Of a DNA stretch of 64,000 nucleotides, positions 1 through 10,229 are shown piece after piece; position 1 is the first letter of the stretch; each line of letters opens with the position of its first letter. The position numbers and the translations under genes were made by a program. Source of the DNA: Xestospongia muta (taxonomy: Eukaryota > Porifera > Demospongiae > Haplosclerida > Petrosiidae); NCBI GenBank assembly GCA_963693285.1, contig OY848917.1, positions 9,548,192-9,612,191 of the forward strand, in the 5' to 3' direction. The notes below the pieces were generated by a model, which worked only from the letters and a program-made list of their open reading frames with translations, did not search any database and was not told where the DNA came from.

Positions 1-147
1 GGTTGGCTATGAAAGGTGAAGTGAATTAGGTAAGAGAAGAAAGGCTTTCTTCTCTTACCTAATTCACTCCACGGAATCACCAACAAATAAATTTGCAGGT
101 GCCTTCAAGTATAAAACAAAATTCCAGAAAACATGGACTAAAACTTT
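1..147 (+). mobile_element. Truncated copy of a palindrome-bearing mobile repeat
   Basis: About 147 bases here recur almost unchanged at 793-939. The unit holds a near-perfect palindrome (arms 16-43 and 45-72, one mismatch), then a splice-acceptor-like TTTGCAG and the start of an exon encoding FKYKTKFQKTW. In the second copy that exon runs on into a BED-type zinc finger of a hAT-like transposase, so the unit is probably the 5' end of that element. In this copy the similarity stops after the exon start and ribosomal protein P0 sequence follows. The palindrome and the copy are seen directly; assignment to the hAT element is inferred from the second copy. Confidence 0.7.
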
Positions 148-640
148 AATTGCCATAGAGACAGATATAACATTTAAAGAAGCTGAACATGTGAGTATTG
201 TATTATGTATATAGTAACATGTATACTATTTGAATAGGCCAAAGCAATTATAGCTGATCCCAAGGCATTTGCTGCAACTTTAACAGCTGCAGTTTCATAA
301 GAAGAGGAAACAAAAGAGGAAGTCAAAGAGAAAGTAGCTCCTGCTAATAGTGACAGTGATAGTGATGAAAATATGGGAATCGGTAAGAATAAATTTAACA
401 ATAGATGTTATTAATTAGATAATGAAAACAATACCATATTAAATTTATAGAGTGTTTTTGGAAGTCCACTTTATTAAGATGTATTTTTAAATTTTTCATA
501 ACATTTTTATAATTTGTGGACTCCATAAAAATTAACCCTCAGCAAACACAACGCAATGTGACGTGTTTAAACTATTTTGTGATTGATAATTATCTTTTTT
601 AAAAGGTCTTTTTGGTGATGAGGATGACTAATGAATGACA
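148..640 (+). pseudogene. RPLP0: Ribosomal protein P0 C-terminal fragment, broken
   Basis: Three exon pieces with intron borders encode the end of the 60S acidic stalk protein P0. The first, about 152-193, reads AIETDITFKEAEH and is followed by a GTGAGT donor. The second, about 239-381, carries AKAIIADPKAF and an acidic stretch ending DSDSDENMGIG. The third, about 606-631, reads LFGDEDD and stop. This matches the known P0 tail, in which an acidic linker precedes a conserved MGFGLFD-type end that binds elongation factors. An in-frame TAA at about 297-299 interrupts the second piece, the 5' gene is replaced by the mobile repeat, and the tail itself differs. It is therefore a pseudogene. An AATAAA at about 685-690 could be the old polyadenylation signal. 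Confidence 0.75.
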
Positions 641-806
641 GAACTCTCTCATAACTATTGTCATTTCTTAACACTTTTGTTTTCAATAAATGATAAGTCA
701 ACATGACAGACTCAGTTCTCAAAATATTGGTTGAGAGTGCCCCTATAATTAGTCTTGCTTTGCCAGCCCCTCCCATTTTATTTAAGGGAGAGGTTGGCTA
801 TGAAAG

Positions 807-863
807 GTGAAGTGAATTAGGTAAGAGAAGAAAGGCTTTCTTCTCTTACCTAATTCACTTCAC
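807..863. repeat. 57-bp perfect palindrome
   Basis: Bases 807-834 and 836-863 are exact reverse complements around a single central base. The same palindrome with one mismatch lies at 16-72. The flanks GGTTGG...CCAAC extend the symmetry imperfectly. It sits just upstream of the transposase exons and is most simply a terminal or subterminal structure of that element. The one-base spacer makes a microRNA hairpin unlikely. Confidence 0.85.
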
Positions 864-889
864 GGAATCACCAACAAATACATTTGCAG

Positions 890-1530
890 GTGCCTTCAAG
901 TATAAAACAAAATTCCAGAAAACATGGACTAAAACTTGGCCCTTTATAGCAGGAATACCAGGAGATCCCCATAATGTGACGTGTGACGTATGTGACAAGA
1001 AGATCAATATTGCTCATCAGGGAGCTGCTGACATATGCAGTCATATAAAGTCTAAGAAATACAACCAGTTGGCTAAAGCTTCTGCAACACAAAAAAGCTT
1101 TCATTTCCTCCATCTAATCACTTGGGTAGCAAAGTAAGACTAATAACTATTAGTACTATTGTGACGTTTCACTTCTCCACAGATAACTAAAGCAGAAGTA
1201 AAAGTAGCAACAGTGTTAGTTCACATCAATGCTTCTTTTCCCCTTGCTGATGAATTGAGCCCCCTTTTCAAAGAGTTTTTGCCTGATTCTCAGATTGCAG
1301 CTGGATATGCATCAAAGTGTACCAAGACTACGTGCATCGTCAATGGAGCCTTAAAAAAGCGTTTCAGGTCAAGGTTAGCGGAAATAATAAAAACAAAACC
1401 CTATTCAAAATACACTACTGTTCATTTAATGTCTTTTGAGATGTTTTCTTTTTCAGATTTTTTCAATAGCTACATCAGCATCAAATGACTCAATATGTAT
1501 TTCTTCAGGAGCAGAAGTATTACCCTCTTA
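890..1530 (+). pseudogene. hAT-like transposase relic with BED-type zinc finger
   Basis: Three exon-like stretches with GT..AG borders: about 890-1131, 1183-1366 and 1457-1528. The first encodes a BED-type zinc finger (CDVCDKKI followed by an H-containing C-terminal half, DICSHIKSKKY). The second holds FPLADELSPLFKEFLPDS and TKTTCIVNGAL, typical of the hAT-derived ZBED/SCAND3-like family. The third reads FSIATSASNDS where the family has an ATDGSND-type motif, so the catalytic aspartate is missing, and a stop follows shortly. Only the N-terminal quarter of a normal transposase is present. Active copies cut and paste DNA; this one cannot. Family assignment rests on recalled motifs, not on a search. 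Confidence 0.7.
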
Positions 1531-2090
1531 AAATTTATTTATACTGAAATTTATCTGAAATTCATTTTGTTTTGATGTATAAGAAGAAATAAGAGAATTA
1601 AAATTTTTAATTTTTTTAAAAGTAGAATGACTGATTATAATATTTAATTTACCCTACTTTGACAGAAAGAGCAAGTATAGTAAAATAGTTTTACTTCATG
1701 CTAAATCTAAAAGATTACATAACAAATGTATAAAGATATTACAAAATATGAGCATAAATTGAAGGATGAGTTATAATATTATTGTGGACATTAAAAAGAT
1801 AACTTGAATATTTTGCACATGTTGTTAGTAAACTTCATGATTGTTCTTCTACAATTGATAATATTATGACTTATAATTCTATTGATGGTAGTGAATGTTT
1901 AAGGTATTCCTATGTTACTACTGGGAATTTTTTAAAATGCATTCAAATATACAAAATATTTAATTTATTATATAAAATACTGTGTGTAAATTTTTTAAAA
2001 ATATTATAAAAAATTAAAAAATCATTGTGAAACTACCTGTAGTTATATTATTAATGAAGTTAAAAGTAAGATTTTTGTTTCTATTGACAA
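1531..2090. other. AT-rich stretch without recognisable gene
   Basis: No open frame or splice-consistent exon that I recognise on either strand. The sequence is strongly AT-rich with short homopolymer runs. It separates the transposase relic from receptor debris. Confidence 0.6.
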
Positions 2091-2096
2091 TTTCAG

Positions 2097-2158
2097 TACT
2101 GGGAGATCCAATAGATACTGGACATGATCTCTATATAGATTTACAGAGAATGTATTAA
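2097..2158 (+). pseudogene. C-terminal tail exon of a receptor tyrosine kinase (orphan)
   Basis: After a TTTCAG acceptor the frame reads LGDPIDTGHDLYIDLQRMY and stop. The same motif in decayed form, LEGPLDTGH, occurs at about 19942-20000, directly behind kinase C-lobe exons. I therefore infer that this is the last exon of a receptor tyrosine kinase whose remaining exons are absent here. It is followed by ectodomain sequence of another unit, the same order as at 19.2-20.7 kb, which suggests tandem receptor genes. Confidence 0.5.
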
Positions 2159-2288
2159 TGTTGACAATCTGATATTAAAGCAATTATTATTCTTTCTAAA
2201 GACAGATGCCATTAATATTAATATTGTGATAACTATCAGTTGTATTTTTAGTTATATTCAGAATCTTGATAACAACCTTACATTAAGA

Positions 2289-4255
2289 GAAATTCAATGA
2301 CAAAGATATGATGGAACACTGTACAAGTCACAGGCCACTGATGTTTATTTTAGTATTGCATACAATCAAGTCAAGTAAGTCAAGAAATAATGTCAATAGA
2401 ATTGCAACATTTAATATATGTAGGCTATGCTGAGTCTGCTTGCTGTACAGAGAAATTTATGGACTTTGACTTGATTAAATATACAGCAAAAACAGTAGAA
2501 ATCAATAAACATGAGGATATTTTAAATAATGAAACCAGAATCCTCCAAGAATATCAGTTTATCTGTTCATCAAGTATTACCTATGTTATTGTGGGAGATC
2601 TTTTTAGGACACAAAATAATAATCGTCAGTTATTCCTTAGTGTTCAAATCTTGAGATCTCAAGGTCTTTAATTTTCAAAATTGACATGATCAATATTATT
2701 TTTTACCTGGCAGTGAGCGAACTATATACCACTCAACTAATAATGTAGAACTAATGAAGTGTTTGAATATCCTTTGGATCCACCCATACCAGTACAAAAT
2801 GGAGATATATTAGCTATATCACAACCTTCTCAAGAGGACAGTATTTTTAGAGTTCATGACATAAAAGATATTGTTAAATTTGAAAGTTATAAAGTCTCGT
2901 TTGGTTCAATATAGCTACTAATTTATCTGGTAGTCTAATTAATAGTGATTTGGTATTAGTCTATCCTATAACTGGTGAGTTATATCATGTATAGTAAATT
3001 TTTGTGATATGTTATGTCATTAGATGGATCTTGTGTCAGAAGTTCAATAAATACTACAGTCATCAAGGAGAATACTTTACTGATATATGAAGACAGACAG
3101 ACAGGAGAAAATAGACAGTATATATATCCAGAGATGAAGTTGTCATGTAATGGTAGAGTTACAAAATGGATCTATGGAGCTGTAGATCAAAACAGATCTG
3201 TAGGAAAGTTACCTGAACTCCAAATATGGCATCAAACTGGTCCTAATAGTTACAATAAACAAGGATCTAGTTTTGTTACTGCTAATATATCAACATCTAC
3301 TAATGTCTATGAGTATTATCCTGTGATTCCACTGGAGTTCCAAGAGGGAGATATATTTGGTGTTCATATACCTGACAATCATAATAGTCAACTATGGCTA
3401 TATGAACAAAGAGAGAGTGGGCCACTTAATTTATGTATTAATAATGAAGTAAATTCACCTGCTCCTTCAACAATAAATGGAATGTTTACAAAAGATGAAG
3501 CAAATAATTTTCTTCTAGTCACAGCCATAATAAGTATGTTAATATAATATGTTCTTCTATTTTCACTTCTTATGAAATATAGGTATTAGTACAGAGATAG
3601 TATCAACAACCATCTCTTATACTATAGAGACAAGTAGTATGGCTACAACAGGTGTGTGTTTACATTGTCCAATATAATTACTATAATTAGTTTGTGTAAC
3701 TAAATTAGAATAAATAGATTCATATGTTAATATTGTTAATAGTTACAATAAATAAGAGTCTAGTTTATTTCCTGTTAATATATCAATATCTACTAATGTC
3801 TACAAGTATTTTGCTGTGGTACAACTGGAGTTCCAAGAGGGAGATATATTTGGTGTTCATATTTCACTAAGCTCATTTAGTCAACTATGTTTATTAGAAC
3901 AAATAGAGGGTGAACTACTAAATTTATGTATTGAGTTCAATGTAAATTCTCCTGCTCCTTTAACAATATTGGTTACTTCAGACAATACAACAAAAACATA
4001 TAACAATGTTTCTCTAGAAACACTCTTAATAAGTGAGTATCATTTATTATCAGTTATTTGATTTAACTACATAGGCACTAGTCATCACTCCACTTCCTAT
4101 ATTAAGTTCAACAGTCACTATGGTACTATCTAGTACACCTTCAATTGACAACCCAGTTCCAATTATTGTTGGTGTCATGTGTTTTGTTATAGCTCTGCTA
4201 ACAATTACACTGATCATTGTCACTTTACTGTTTGTTTGTCAAAGGTATGGTATGT
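2289..4255 (+). pseudogene. Decayed receptor ectodomain with repeated module and membrane segment
   Basis: This stretch encodes at least three copies of one extracellular module. Module 1 (about 2390-2990) has EYQFICSSSITYVIVG and later PVQNGDILAISQPSQED. Module 2 (3014-3547) has MKLSCNGRVTKWIYGAVDQN, PELQIWHQT and LEFQEGDIFGVHIP. Module 3 (about 3720-4040) repeats NVYKYFAVVQLEFQEGDIFG. The pattern is a Cys-Xaa-Gly strand, a Trp-Ile-Tyr-Gly strand, an IW strand, then EGDI-G. A hydrophobic segment (about 4160-4240, IIVGVMCFVIALLTITLIIV) looks like a membrane helix and is followed by a donor-like GTATGG. In-frame stops (for example near 2722-2730 and 2914) and a partial third module indicate decay. 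The module resembles ectodomains of sponge receptor kinases as I recall them; no kinase domain follows here. Confidence 0.55.
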
Positions 4256-4307
4256 TAAAATCTCCAATTTGAGTTATTACATTTCCCAATAAAATACCAT
4301 TAATTTG

Positions 4308-4760
4308 AGTACCAATAGGTTCCATAGTAAACTCAGCTCCTGTACCTTGTGATCCCTACATACAAGATTAAAGTTTAACTTGTTACATAAAATGATAATC
4401 TACTCACTAAAGTCAGAGTGGATGGATGTATAACAATTAATTCCATTTGTCCCATTTGACTCTGACTGATGATCTGATTTGTAGTATTTGGTTTATCCCA
4501 AATTTTAAGATTAACTAAACAAAATATGCTAATTAATATACTTCAAAATTAAATGATACTTAAGACCCAATATTATTTAAAAGAGATAATTCTTTCAAAC
4601 TTACAGACATTATTTAAACTTGTGATACCTACAAGACCAATTCGTGGGATGTGTGCCAAATGATATCCAGTTCCATTACAGAATATAACATTAGTGACAT
4701 TAGTAGAAAGAGTGGTAGTATTTTCTGTTCTATACATAAGTATAGATGAAAGCTATGTAC
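4308..4760 (-). pseudogene. Relic of the beta-trefoil-like small-gene family (copy E)
   Basis: All three exons of the family found intact at 9.4, 29.5 and 32.3 kb can be recognised. The start of exon 3 is at about 4308-4355 and is cut off after EPIGTQ. Exon 2 is at about 4408-4514. A diverged exon 1 lies at about 4610-4740. The last part of exon 3 is missing and exon 1 is altered, so no full product is possible. It lies immediately after the receptor membrane-segment exon, in opposite orientation. Confidence 0.65.
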
Positions 4761-4829
4761 TAGCTTGTAAATATGATAATCATCATATAATAGTAGGGAT
4801 TCTGGAGAGATTCTAGATGACAATTCGGT

Positions 4830-5820
4830 AAACTACATTAAACATTAAAGCAATATGCTGATAATTTAAGTTTGTATTGTTTTCATTGAAATTAAGTGAT
4901 TTCCTGTTAATACAGTCATGGAAGGACAAAAAGTGGTTAAGTATATATATGTGGTGGGAATTATGCCAGTTTTTCATTAAGGTTGAGATTCAACCCATTC
5001 AATAGTTCAAAGATTAGGAAGACCTATTTGATCAGTAAATTGAATGTACCAAGACTGGCAGTGCTCTTGAAATGGATGAAAAGAGATGTATGTAGAAGAG
5101 ATAAAATAAAGTTTCATCAAATTCCAAAATCATTAGCTGAAAACTTTGAAAATCCTTGTGGTAAAGACTCTATTGTTAGATTTCATGAAAATAAATGTTT
5201 CTTAAATTTTGATTTTCCTATGGGTACTAGGTTGAACATAAATACTTAGTGTTCTCTCTAAATGATCAACAGCATCTGTAATGGATAGCAATTGACTGAA
5301 CATGTGACAGTTTGTATAGAATCAGAAAGAATATCAATAAAATAAAGAGAAATGGTCAAAAGGGGTTATTGCAATAAGGTAGCCTCTATCTCAATTTGAA
5401 GAATCCTTTGTTCCTTGTGTTTTTCCTATCACCACCAACCTAGAGTCCTTGGAAGCTTCAACAGAAACAGGCCTTCCACTCCAGCTTCAGTTATTAAACT
5501 TCTCTTTTGTAAACAAACACCAAAATTGACACTGCCTCCCAAATTTGACAGTACATTCAATTTTCTGGCTATAGATTATATTACGCAAGTGAGTGTTATC
5601 ACATTTATCACATGATTTAAAGACAGTATAGATGTAGACAAATATATTATATGCAAAGCCTTAAAAGATCCTGAGGAGTGTTGTATTTTTCATTTTCTAT
5701 GAAAAAAATGTACAAACTACTTATGTCATTTGAATGATCATGAGGATAAGATGAAACTTACTTGTTTTAAAAAATATTCTCACATTGATGAGAAATGACA
5801 AATACCCTGGTTTTCATGAT
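4830..5820. other. No recognised gene
   Basis: One plus-strand open frame of 88 codons (4983-5249) is Lys/Arg/Asn-rich and starts MRFNPFNSSKIRKTY. I do not recognise it and see no duplicate of it in the window. Nothing else supports a gene here. Confidence 0.4.
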
Positions 5821-5966
5821 TACTAAAAGTTATTGGTGATTAAGTTAACAACAGAGAGAAACAACCACTACAGAGGAGAGATAGTGGAGCTGACAGTATT
5901 ACAGACAACATTAAAAATAGATGTATGATGTATGAAACCATAAAACAGACTTACGGCTAGGGGGAA

Positions 5967-6257
5967 GAAAGAAGGAGCTTCATTAGTAGATGTAGGTGTA
6001 GTCTCAGGGGAAGAATATTGCTCTAACTATTGCGCAACGTTCATATTATGGCTATGTTAATATTCAGGATGGTAATGTGTTTTAAAATCACTGTAAATCC
6101 ATGCGTTTGCTTTGGAGATCAACCAGAATCTGAACCAAGGAGGATAAATTCTAGTCCAAGATATCGTGGTGGTCAGGATAATCCTAGATCAACAAATTTA
6201 AGCATTGATTATATTACTGAATCTGTAAAAGAAAAAGGAGGTTCATTAGTGATGTAG
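5967..6257 (+). pseudogene. Partial tandem duplicate of the PPxY gene's 5' part
   Basis: About 230 bases resemble the segment immediately downstream (about 6240-6510). They encode CFGDQPESEPRRI, a PRYRGGQDNPRSTNLSIDY stretch and TESVK, then run to a stop without the PPxY motif or the repeat domain. The N-terminal part of the frame is altered compared with the full gene (the FNFGSTV segment is lost). It is a truncated head duplication just upstream of an intact copy. Confidence 0.75.
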
Positions 6258-6316
6258 GTGTGGCTCAGGGGAAGGAGATCACTCTAACTATTACGCAACG
6301 TTCATATTACATGATT

Positions 6317-7282
6317 ATGGCTACTGGTAGATTTAACTTTGGCTCTACTGTTCAGGATGGCATTGTGTCTAAATTCACTGGAAATCAATCCACTTGCTTT
6401 GGAGATCAACCAAATTCTGAACCAAGGAGGATAAATTCTTGTCCAAGATATCGTGGTGGACAGGATAATCCTAGATCAACAAATTTAAGCATTGATTATG
6501 TTACTGAATCTGTAAAAGGTGTAAGCCTTGAAGCACCACCACCTTCTTATGAGGAATGTACCAAGAAACAAAGTTTGGACGAAATAGAAGAAGAATTGAA
6601 ACGACTTTGGGAAGATCATTGCGAAGAGAATGGTCATGAAGAAGCTTGGATTACTTTGATAGCTTATTTACAGATTCATCATCCTTACAAATCTAACCAA
6701 GAGCTCTTCTATAAAGTATGGAAAATTAAGTCACAATATTCTCCATTGTCAAATTACACTATTGAGAAGAGAGTTTGGTTTAGAATTTGGGTAAAACTAC
6801 GTTTAAAGAAAAGGGAAGCTACCTGGTTTGATGTTAGTACCTTCTTGACAATGGCTTATGATGATCTTGTGAATACTACACTTCCTTTATTGAACAAAGA
6901 GGATCTTATTCCAGCTGTTATCAACCTTAACAAGGAAGGCCAAATTCAACCTGTTGTATATCAAATGGAAAACACTGAAGAAAGAAGTCTATTACTTTAT
7001 TGGAATTACCACTTTTTTCATTGTGAATCAAAAGAGCAAGCTTGGGAAAATTTGTTGAAATACGTTGATACTAAGTTTCCTCTCAAAGATCATTATGAAT
7101 TAAGTCACAAAATGTTTGTACTCTCAATGAATGTATCACCTGGTTTGTTTCTCATGAGTCAAGATAATCATTCAGAATATGTATACCATCTCAAAGTGTT
7201 CAATTCTCTGGCTAGTCTCTCAAGAAGAAAGGTCACGTGGAAGCAACTATTTCAAGACCCTTACAAAACTCTCAGTTCATGA
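6317..7282 (+). CDS. Uncharacterised PPxY protein with internal 132-residue repeat, copy 1
   Basis: Single uninterrupted exon of 321 codons from the ATG at 6317 (MATGRFNFG). I chose this start because the paralogue at 25543 begins equivalently and residues upstream of it do not align well. The N-terminal 85 residues are polar and probably disordered. They contain PRYRGGQDNPRST and a PPPSY motif at residues 74-78, the type bound by WW domains of NEDD4-family ubiquitin ligases. The rest is two copies of one helical-looking unit. Residues W98, H101, A110, W111, L114, Y117, P123, K125, E129, L130 and K133 recur at +131 or +132, and TW at 169-170 recurs at 307-308. No signal peptide or membrane segment is seen. 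I do not recognise the family. An adaptor role is inference from the PPxY motif only. Copy 2 at 25543 has the same length with few replacements. Confidence 0.75.
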   Translation: MATGRFNFGSTVQDGIVSKFTGNQSTCFGDQPNSEPRRINSCPRYRGGQDNPRSTNLSIDYVTESVKGVSLEAPPPSYEECTKKQSLDEIEEELKRLWEDHCEENGHEEAWITLIAYLQIHHPYKSNQELFYKVWKIKSQYSPLSNYTIEKRVWFRIWVKLRLKKREATWFDVSTFLTMAYDDLVNTTLPLLNKEDLIPAVINLNKEGQIQPVVYQMENTEERSLLLYWNYHFFHCESKEQAWENLLKYVDTKFPLKDHYELSHKMFVLSMNVSPGLFLMSQDNHSEYVYHLKVFNSLASLSRRKVTWKQLFQDPYKTLSS

Positions 7283-7769
7283 TTTTGTGTATTAATAATA
7301 ATTTCATCATGTGATAATGCTTTTCAATGACCATAAACAAAACTGTAAATAAAATGGTGGAACGTTCTTGGAAGGCATAACATCTGCCAGAAATGGGTGG
7401 GATCTGCTATCTTTATGGAGATATAATACACACCTTTATCATGTTTGGTCAGGGAAAATTTATTTAATAACATGCATGTGTTATCATTTATCATATCTGC
7501 GAACGTCTTTACATGTTGGCAACTGGCTTTGGTGAAGGGTACACTTTCAAATGGTAGGCTAGCTCCTGATTGTTTGGGTGAGGGTTAGGTAGTTGGTTGA
7601 CAGGTTATAGCAACATGTTCTCTTCGGTGGCTCATTTGGTGGGATTCTTCACACTTTTTAAACATTAAAAGTTGAGGATCTGCTTTTGACAAAAAATTAT
7701 GGTTAAAAATGACCAATTGAAAAAAACATAAATATTTTAAAACGGCATTTGTGTTATTGGAGCATCAAA
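7283..7769. other. 3' flank shared with the second PPxY gene
   Basis: No gene. The first ~200 bases downstream of the stop align with 26509-26700 and 26812-26880 and serve as an empty-site reference for the small mobile element inserted at 26.7 kb. Confidence 0.6.
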
Positions 7770-7779
7770 CTAAAAAGTA

Positions 7780-8020
7780 GTATATATAGCTATCATTATT
7801 ACACCAAAGATATGTTCCTTTTTGTGTTTTTTTTTAATTTCCACAAATAAACTTAAATGTCTTGAAAGGAAAATGTTAGTATAATATTTTAATGTTAAAT
7901 GCTTGAGTTTCTTTGATTCTTCAAGAAATGGATTTTGAAGACCTCTATTTCTACTTCTACTTTGTGCTATACACAAGGTAAATAATAAAGTATTATTATT
8001 ATTAATTATTATTCTGAAAA
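7780..8020 (-). pseudogene. Broken extra copy of a ferlin 3' end
   Basis: Read on the minus strand, this resembles the last two exons of the ferlin gene at 60.2-60.5 kb. It has a QNPFLEE exon end with GTAAG-like context, and KTFKFI followed by a lysine-rich stretch and IFGVIMIAI. The tryptophan of the FIVWRHHKKK motif is lost through frame changes, and the second-last exon is mostly replaced. Similarity continues in non-coding DNA at about 8335-8580 (compare 60600-60850). It is a fragment of a duplicated ferlin end, not a working gene. Confidence 0.6.
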
Positions 8021-8145
8021 TAAACACAGTATTGACTGTTTAGTTTCATAATATGTACTTATTATGCATTGTAACCACTTGATTAAGCATTGCCACACTG
8101 TAAACATTAATATGTTATTTTAACATCTTAAATATTCTTTACACA

Positions 8146-8278
8146 GGTGGATTACTATGGAATCTAGAAATCTGTAAATTACTCACTGTATAATTTGTTG
8201 ATATGTAAACATACAACATACCAATAAATTATATAGTGAGTAATTCACAAAAATTCTATATTCCATAGTAATTCATCC
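8146..8278. mobile_element. Small foldback element (MITE-like)
   Basis: Two imperfect inverted arms of about 50 bases face each other: from about 8148 (GGATTACTATGGAAT...) to 8194, and from about 8226 to 8277 (...ATTCCATAGTAATTCATCC). They are separated by about 30 bases. There is no coding capacity. It lies inside the decayed ferlin fragment and is absent from the corresponding part of the intact ferlin gene, so I infer a non-autonomous insertion. Confidence 0.6.
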
Positions 8279-8599
8279 ATGTCAGGTACAAATTAGTTGT
8301 TAAAATTACATTTTAATTTTTGCAGTGAATAATTTATCTAAGAGAACGAGTCACTCACTCAAAAATACCTCTATCAAGTGTTGTAAATAAAATCAATATG
8401 GATGAGAGCAATTTTTTTTAGAATTGAACTGTTTCAAAAGATCCACAAAATCAATAGAGATGTTTCTATGAATGTTATAGCTAATTTATGCATTTCAAAG
8501 TTGTCCAGCTGAAACAACATAGCATCACAGATGACATTGAGAATTGCTACATGAATAACAAGGAGAAGGCTGTATGTAAACTTGTATATGTATACAATA

Positions 8600-9380
8600 T
8601 TATTATTGTTATTACTGTCTGTCTGGTATGATAATAGTAATATTCAATCAGTTAACAATGACACTCTCACAACTTGTATTCAAGTTCCACAAATTATTTT
8701 TACGATGATAATGCATTTAAAAGTATGTCTATAGTGTAATACAAGATATTAACATCTTTTGTGTTACTTTGATGTTTGACTTTCAGTCAGGAATTTAAAA
8801 GCACAAAGTTCATAGTTACATTATACTGCCACATCAGTACTTGATAAACAATATAATTAAACTAATGGCAAACTAACCTGTGCTGTTTATTTTACTACAT
8901 GATAGTACATGTTTTATGTACAGAGTGTTTTAGTGTGTGATTGTGTGTCCATTACAAAACATGTTTACATGACATAATTCTGTAGCAAAGAAATTGAATT
9001 AGAATTCTTCATGTCTGTTTTCCTTATAAATGTGAGTTTTAAGCCCATCAATTAACTTGGTAAAAAATGTTACACTAAATCATTCGTTAAGGCATGTCAC
9101 TTATAATGGTTTACTGTCACCTTTAATTTGGTTACACAGTTAATGTCACTAATGTTGTGATATGAACAAGTAATACTAGGGACATTTATATATTGGTAAA
9201 TTTCCTACTATTGGTTTTAATCCTTTACTACAACAAGTGTTATTCAATGAAATTTTAATGAACAAATTTGCAAAAAAACATATACATTACATCTGATAAA
9301 ATGATATAGAAATGCCAATAATGATAAAATAAGGTGATAATCTAGTAAAGTGAACTTTTGACTGTGACAAAGTCCTAAGT
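8600..9380. repeat. Non-coding DNA shared by the beta-trefoil-like gene units
   Basis: About 750 bases downstream of gene copy A resemble 22900-23630 and, in part, 28735-29000. No open frame of note. It looks like 3' flank carried along in duplications. Confidence 0.6.
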
Positions 9381-9386
9381 ATATAT

Positions 9387-9423
<37 letters not shown>

Positions 9424-9424
9424 T
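9381..9424. repeat. TA dinucleotide run
   Basis: Nearly pure alternating T and A just downstream of gene copy A. Shorter versions occur at the same relative place in copies B, C and D. Confidence 0.9.
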
Positions 9425-9447
9425 ATAATATTAATTTTAAAAAGACT

Positions 9448-10089
9448 CTACAGTTTTGAAGACAATGAAGATAGTCCAATGATATTAAAATGTAGCTCAT
9501 TCCATGGCATTGGGTCAGTATTCTGGTTAGTTTCTGCATTATTTTTCTCAGCTTCTGTAACAAGTCGAACTCCATTGACATCTCCTACACTTAAGTAGTA
9601 ACTCTGTCCATTATGTACAGTTCTAAGTCTAACATTAATTTGAGTACCAATAGGTTCCATAGTAAACTCAGCTCCTGTACCTTGTGATCCCTACATACAA
9701 GATTAAAGTTTAAGTTGTTACATAAAATGATAATATACTCACTAAAGTTAGAGTGGATGAATGTATAACAATTAATTTCATTTGTCCCATTTGACTCTGA
9801 CTGATGATCTGATTTGTAATATTTGGTTTATCCCAAATTTTAAGATTAACTAAACAAAATATGCTAATTAATATAGTTCAAAATAAAAGTTACTTAATTT
9901 GTAAGACCAATATTATTAAAAAAAGATAATTCTTTCAAACATACAGACATTACTTAAACTTGTGATACCAACAAGACCAATTCCTGGGATATGTGCCAAA
10001 TGATATCCAGTTCCATGACAGAATAGAACATTAGTGACATTAGTAGATGGACTGGTAACATTGTCTGGTATACTCATAAGATTAGCCAT
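9448..10089 (-). CDS. Beta-trefoil-like small protein, copy A
   Basis: Three exons, 9945-10089, 9743-9849 and 9448-9690, join in phase to 164 codons. ATG at 10089 starts MANLMSIPDNVTSP. Three segments each end in a Phe-Xaa-hydrophobic strand: FCHGTGYHLAHIPG..FNLKIW, LIVIH...AEFTMEPIG and VRLRTVHNGQ-YYLSVGDVNG...LHFNIIGL. The length, threefold pattern and NG-x-YLSV turn resemble beta-trefoil folds (FGF/IL-1-like or fascin/lectin-like). This is inference; I cannot name a family. No signal peptide is visible although NVT sites occur near the N-terminus. A TATA box lies 123 bases before the ATG. In this copy the 5' leader contains a five-codon upstream frame, and an in-frame TAA precedes the ATG. 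Copies C and D are closely related. Confidence 0.65.
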
Positions 10090-10211
10090 GATGATTGCTA
10101 ATAAAATAAAGACATTTATATAACAAGAAGAATTTTTATTGAGATTTTTGTCTCTTTTAGTTATTTTGCAATGGCTATAATTTGATGATACCTGTTAGTT
10201 GTTCTCAGATG

Positions 10212-10220
10212 CTTTATATA
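10212..10220 (-). promoter_or_regulatory. TATA box of copy A
   Basis: The minus strand reads TATATAAAG, 123 bases upstream of the ATG. The same word stands at 125 and 126 bases before the ATG in copies C and D, which supports promoter function and the chosen start. Confidence 0.6.
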
Positions 10221-10229
10221 TCCACCTTG

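Noticed and set aside
807..863. MicroRNA precursor
   Set aside because: The arms are perfectly complementary with a one-base spacer and lie in a repeated mobile unit. Animal precursors need a loop and usually have bulges.
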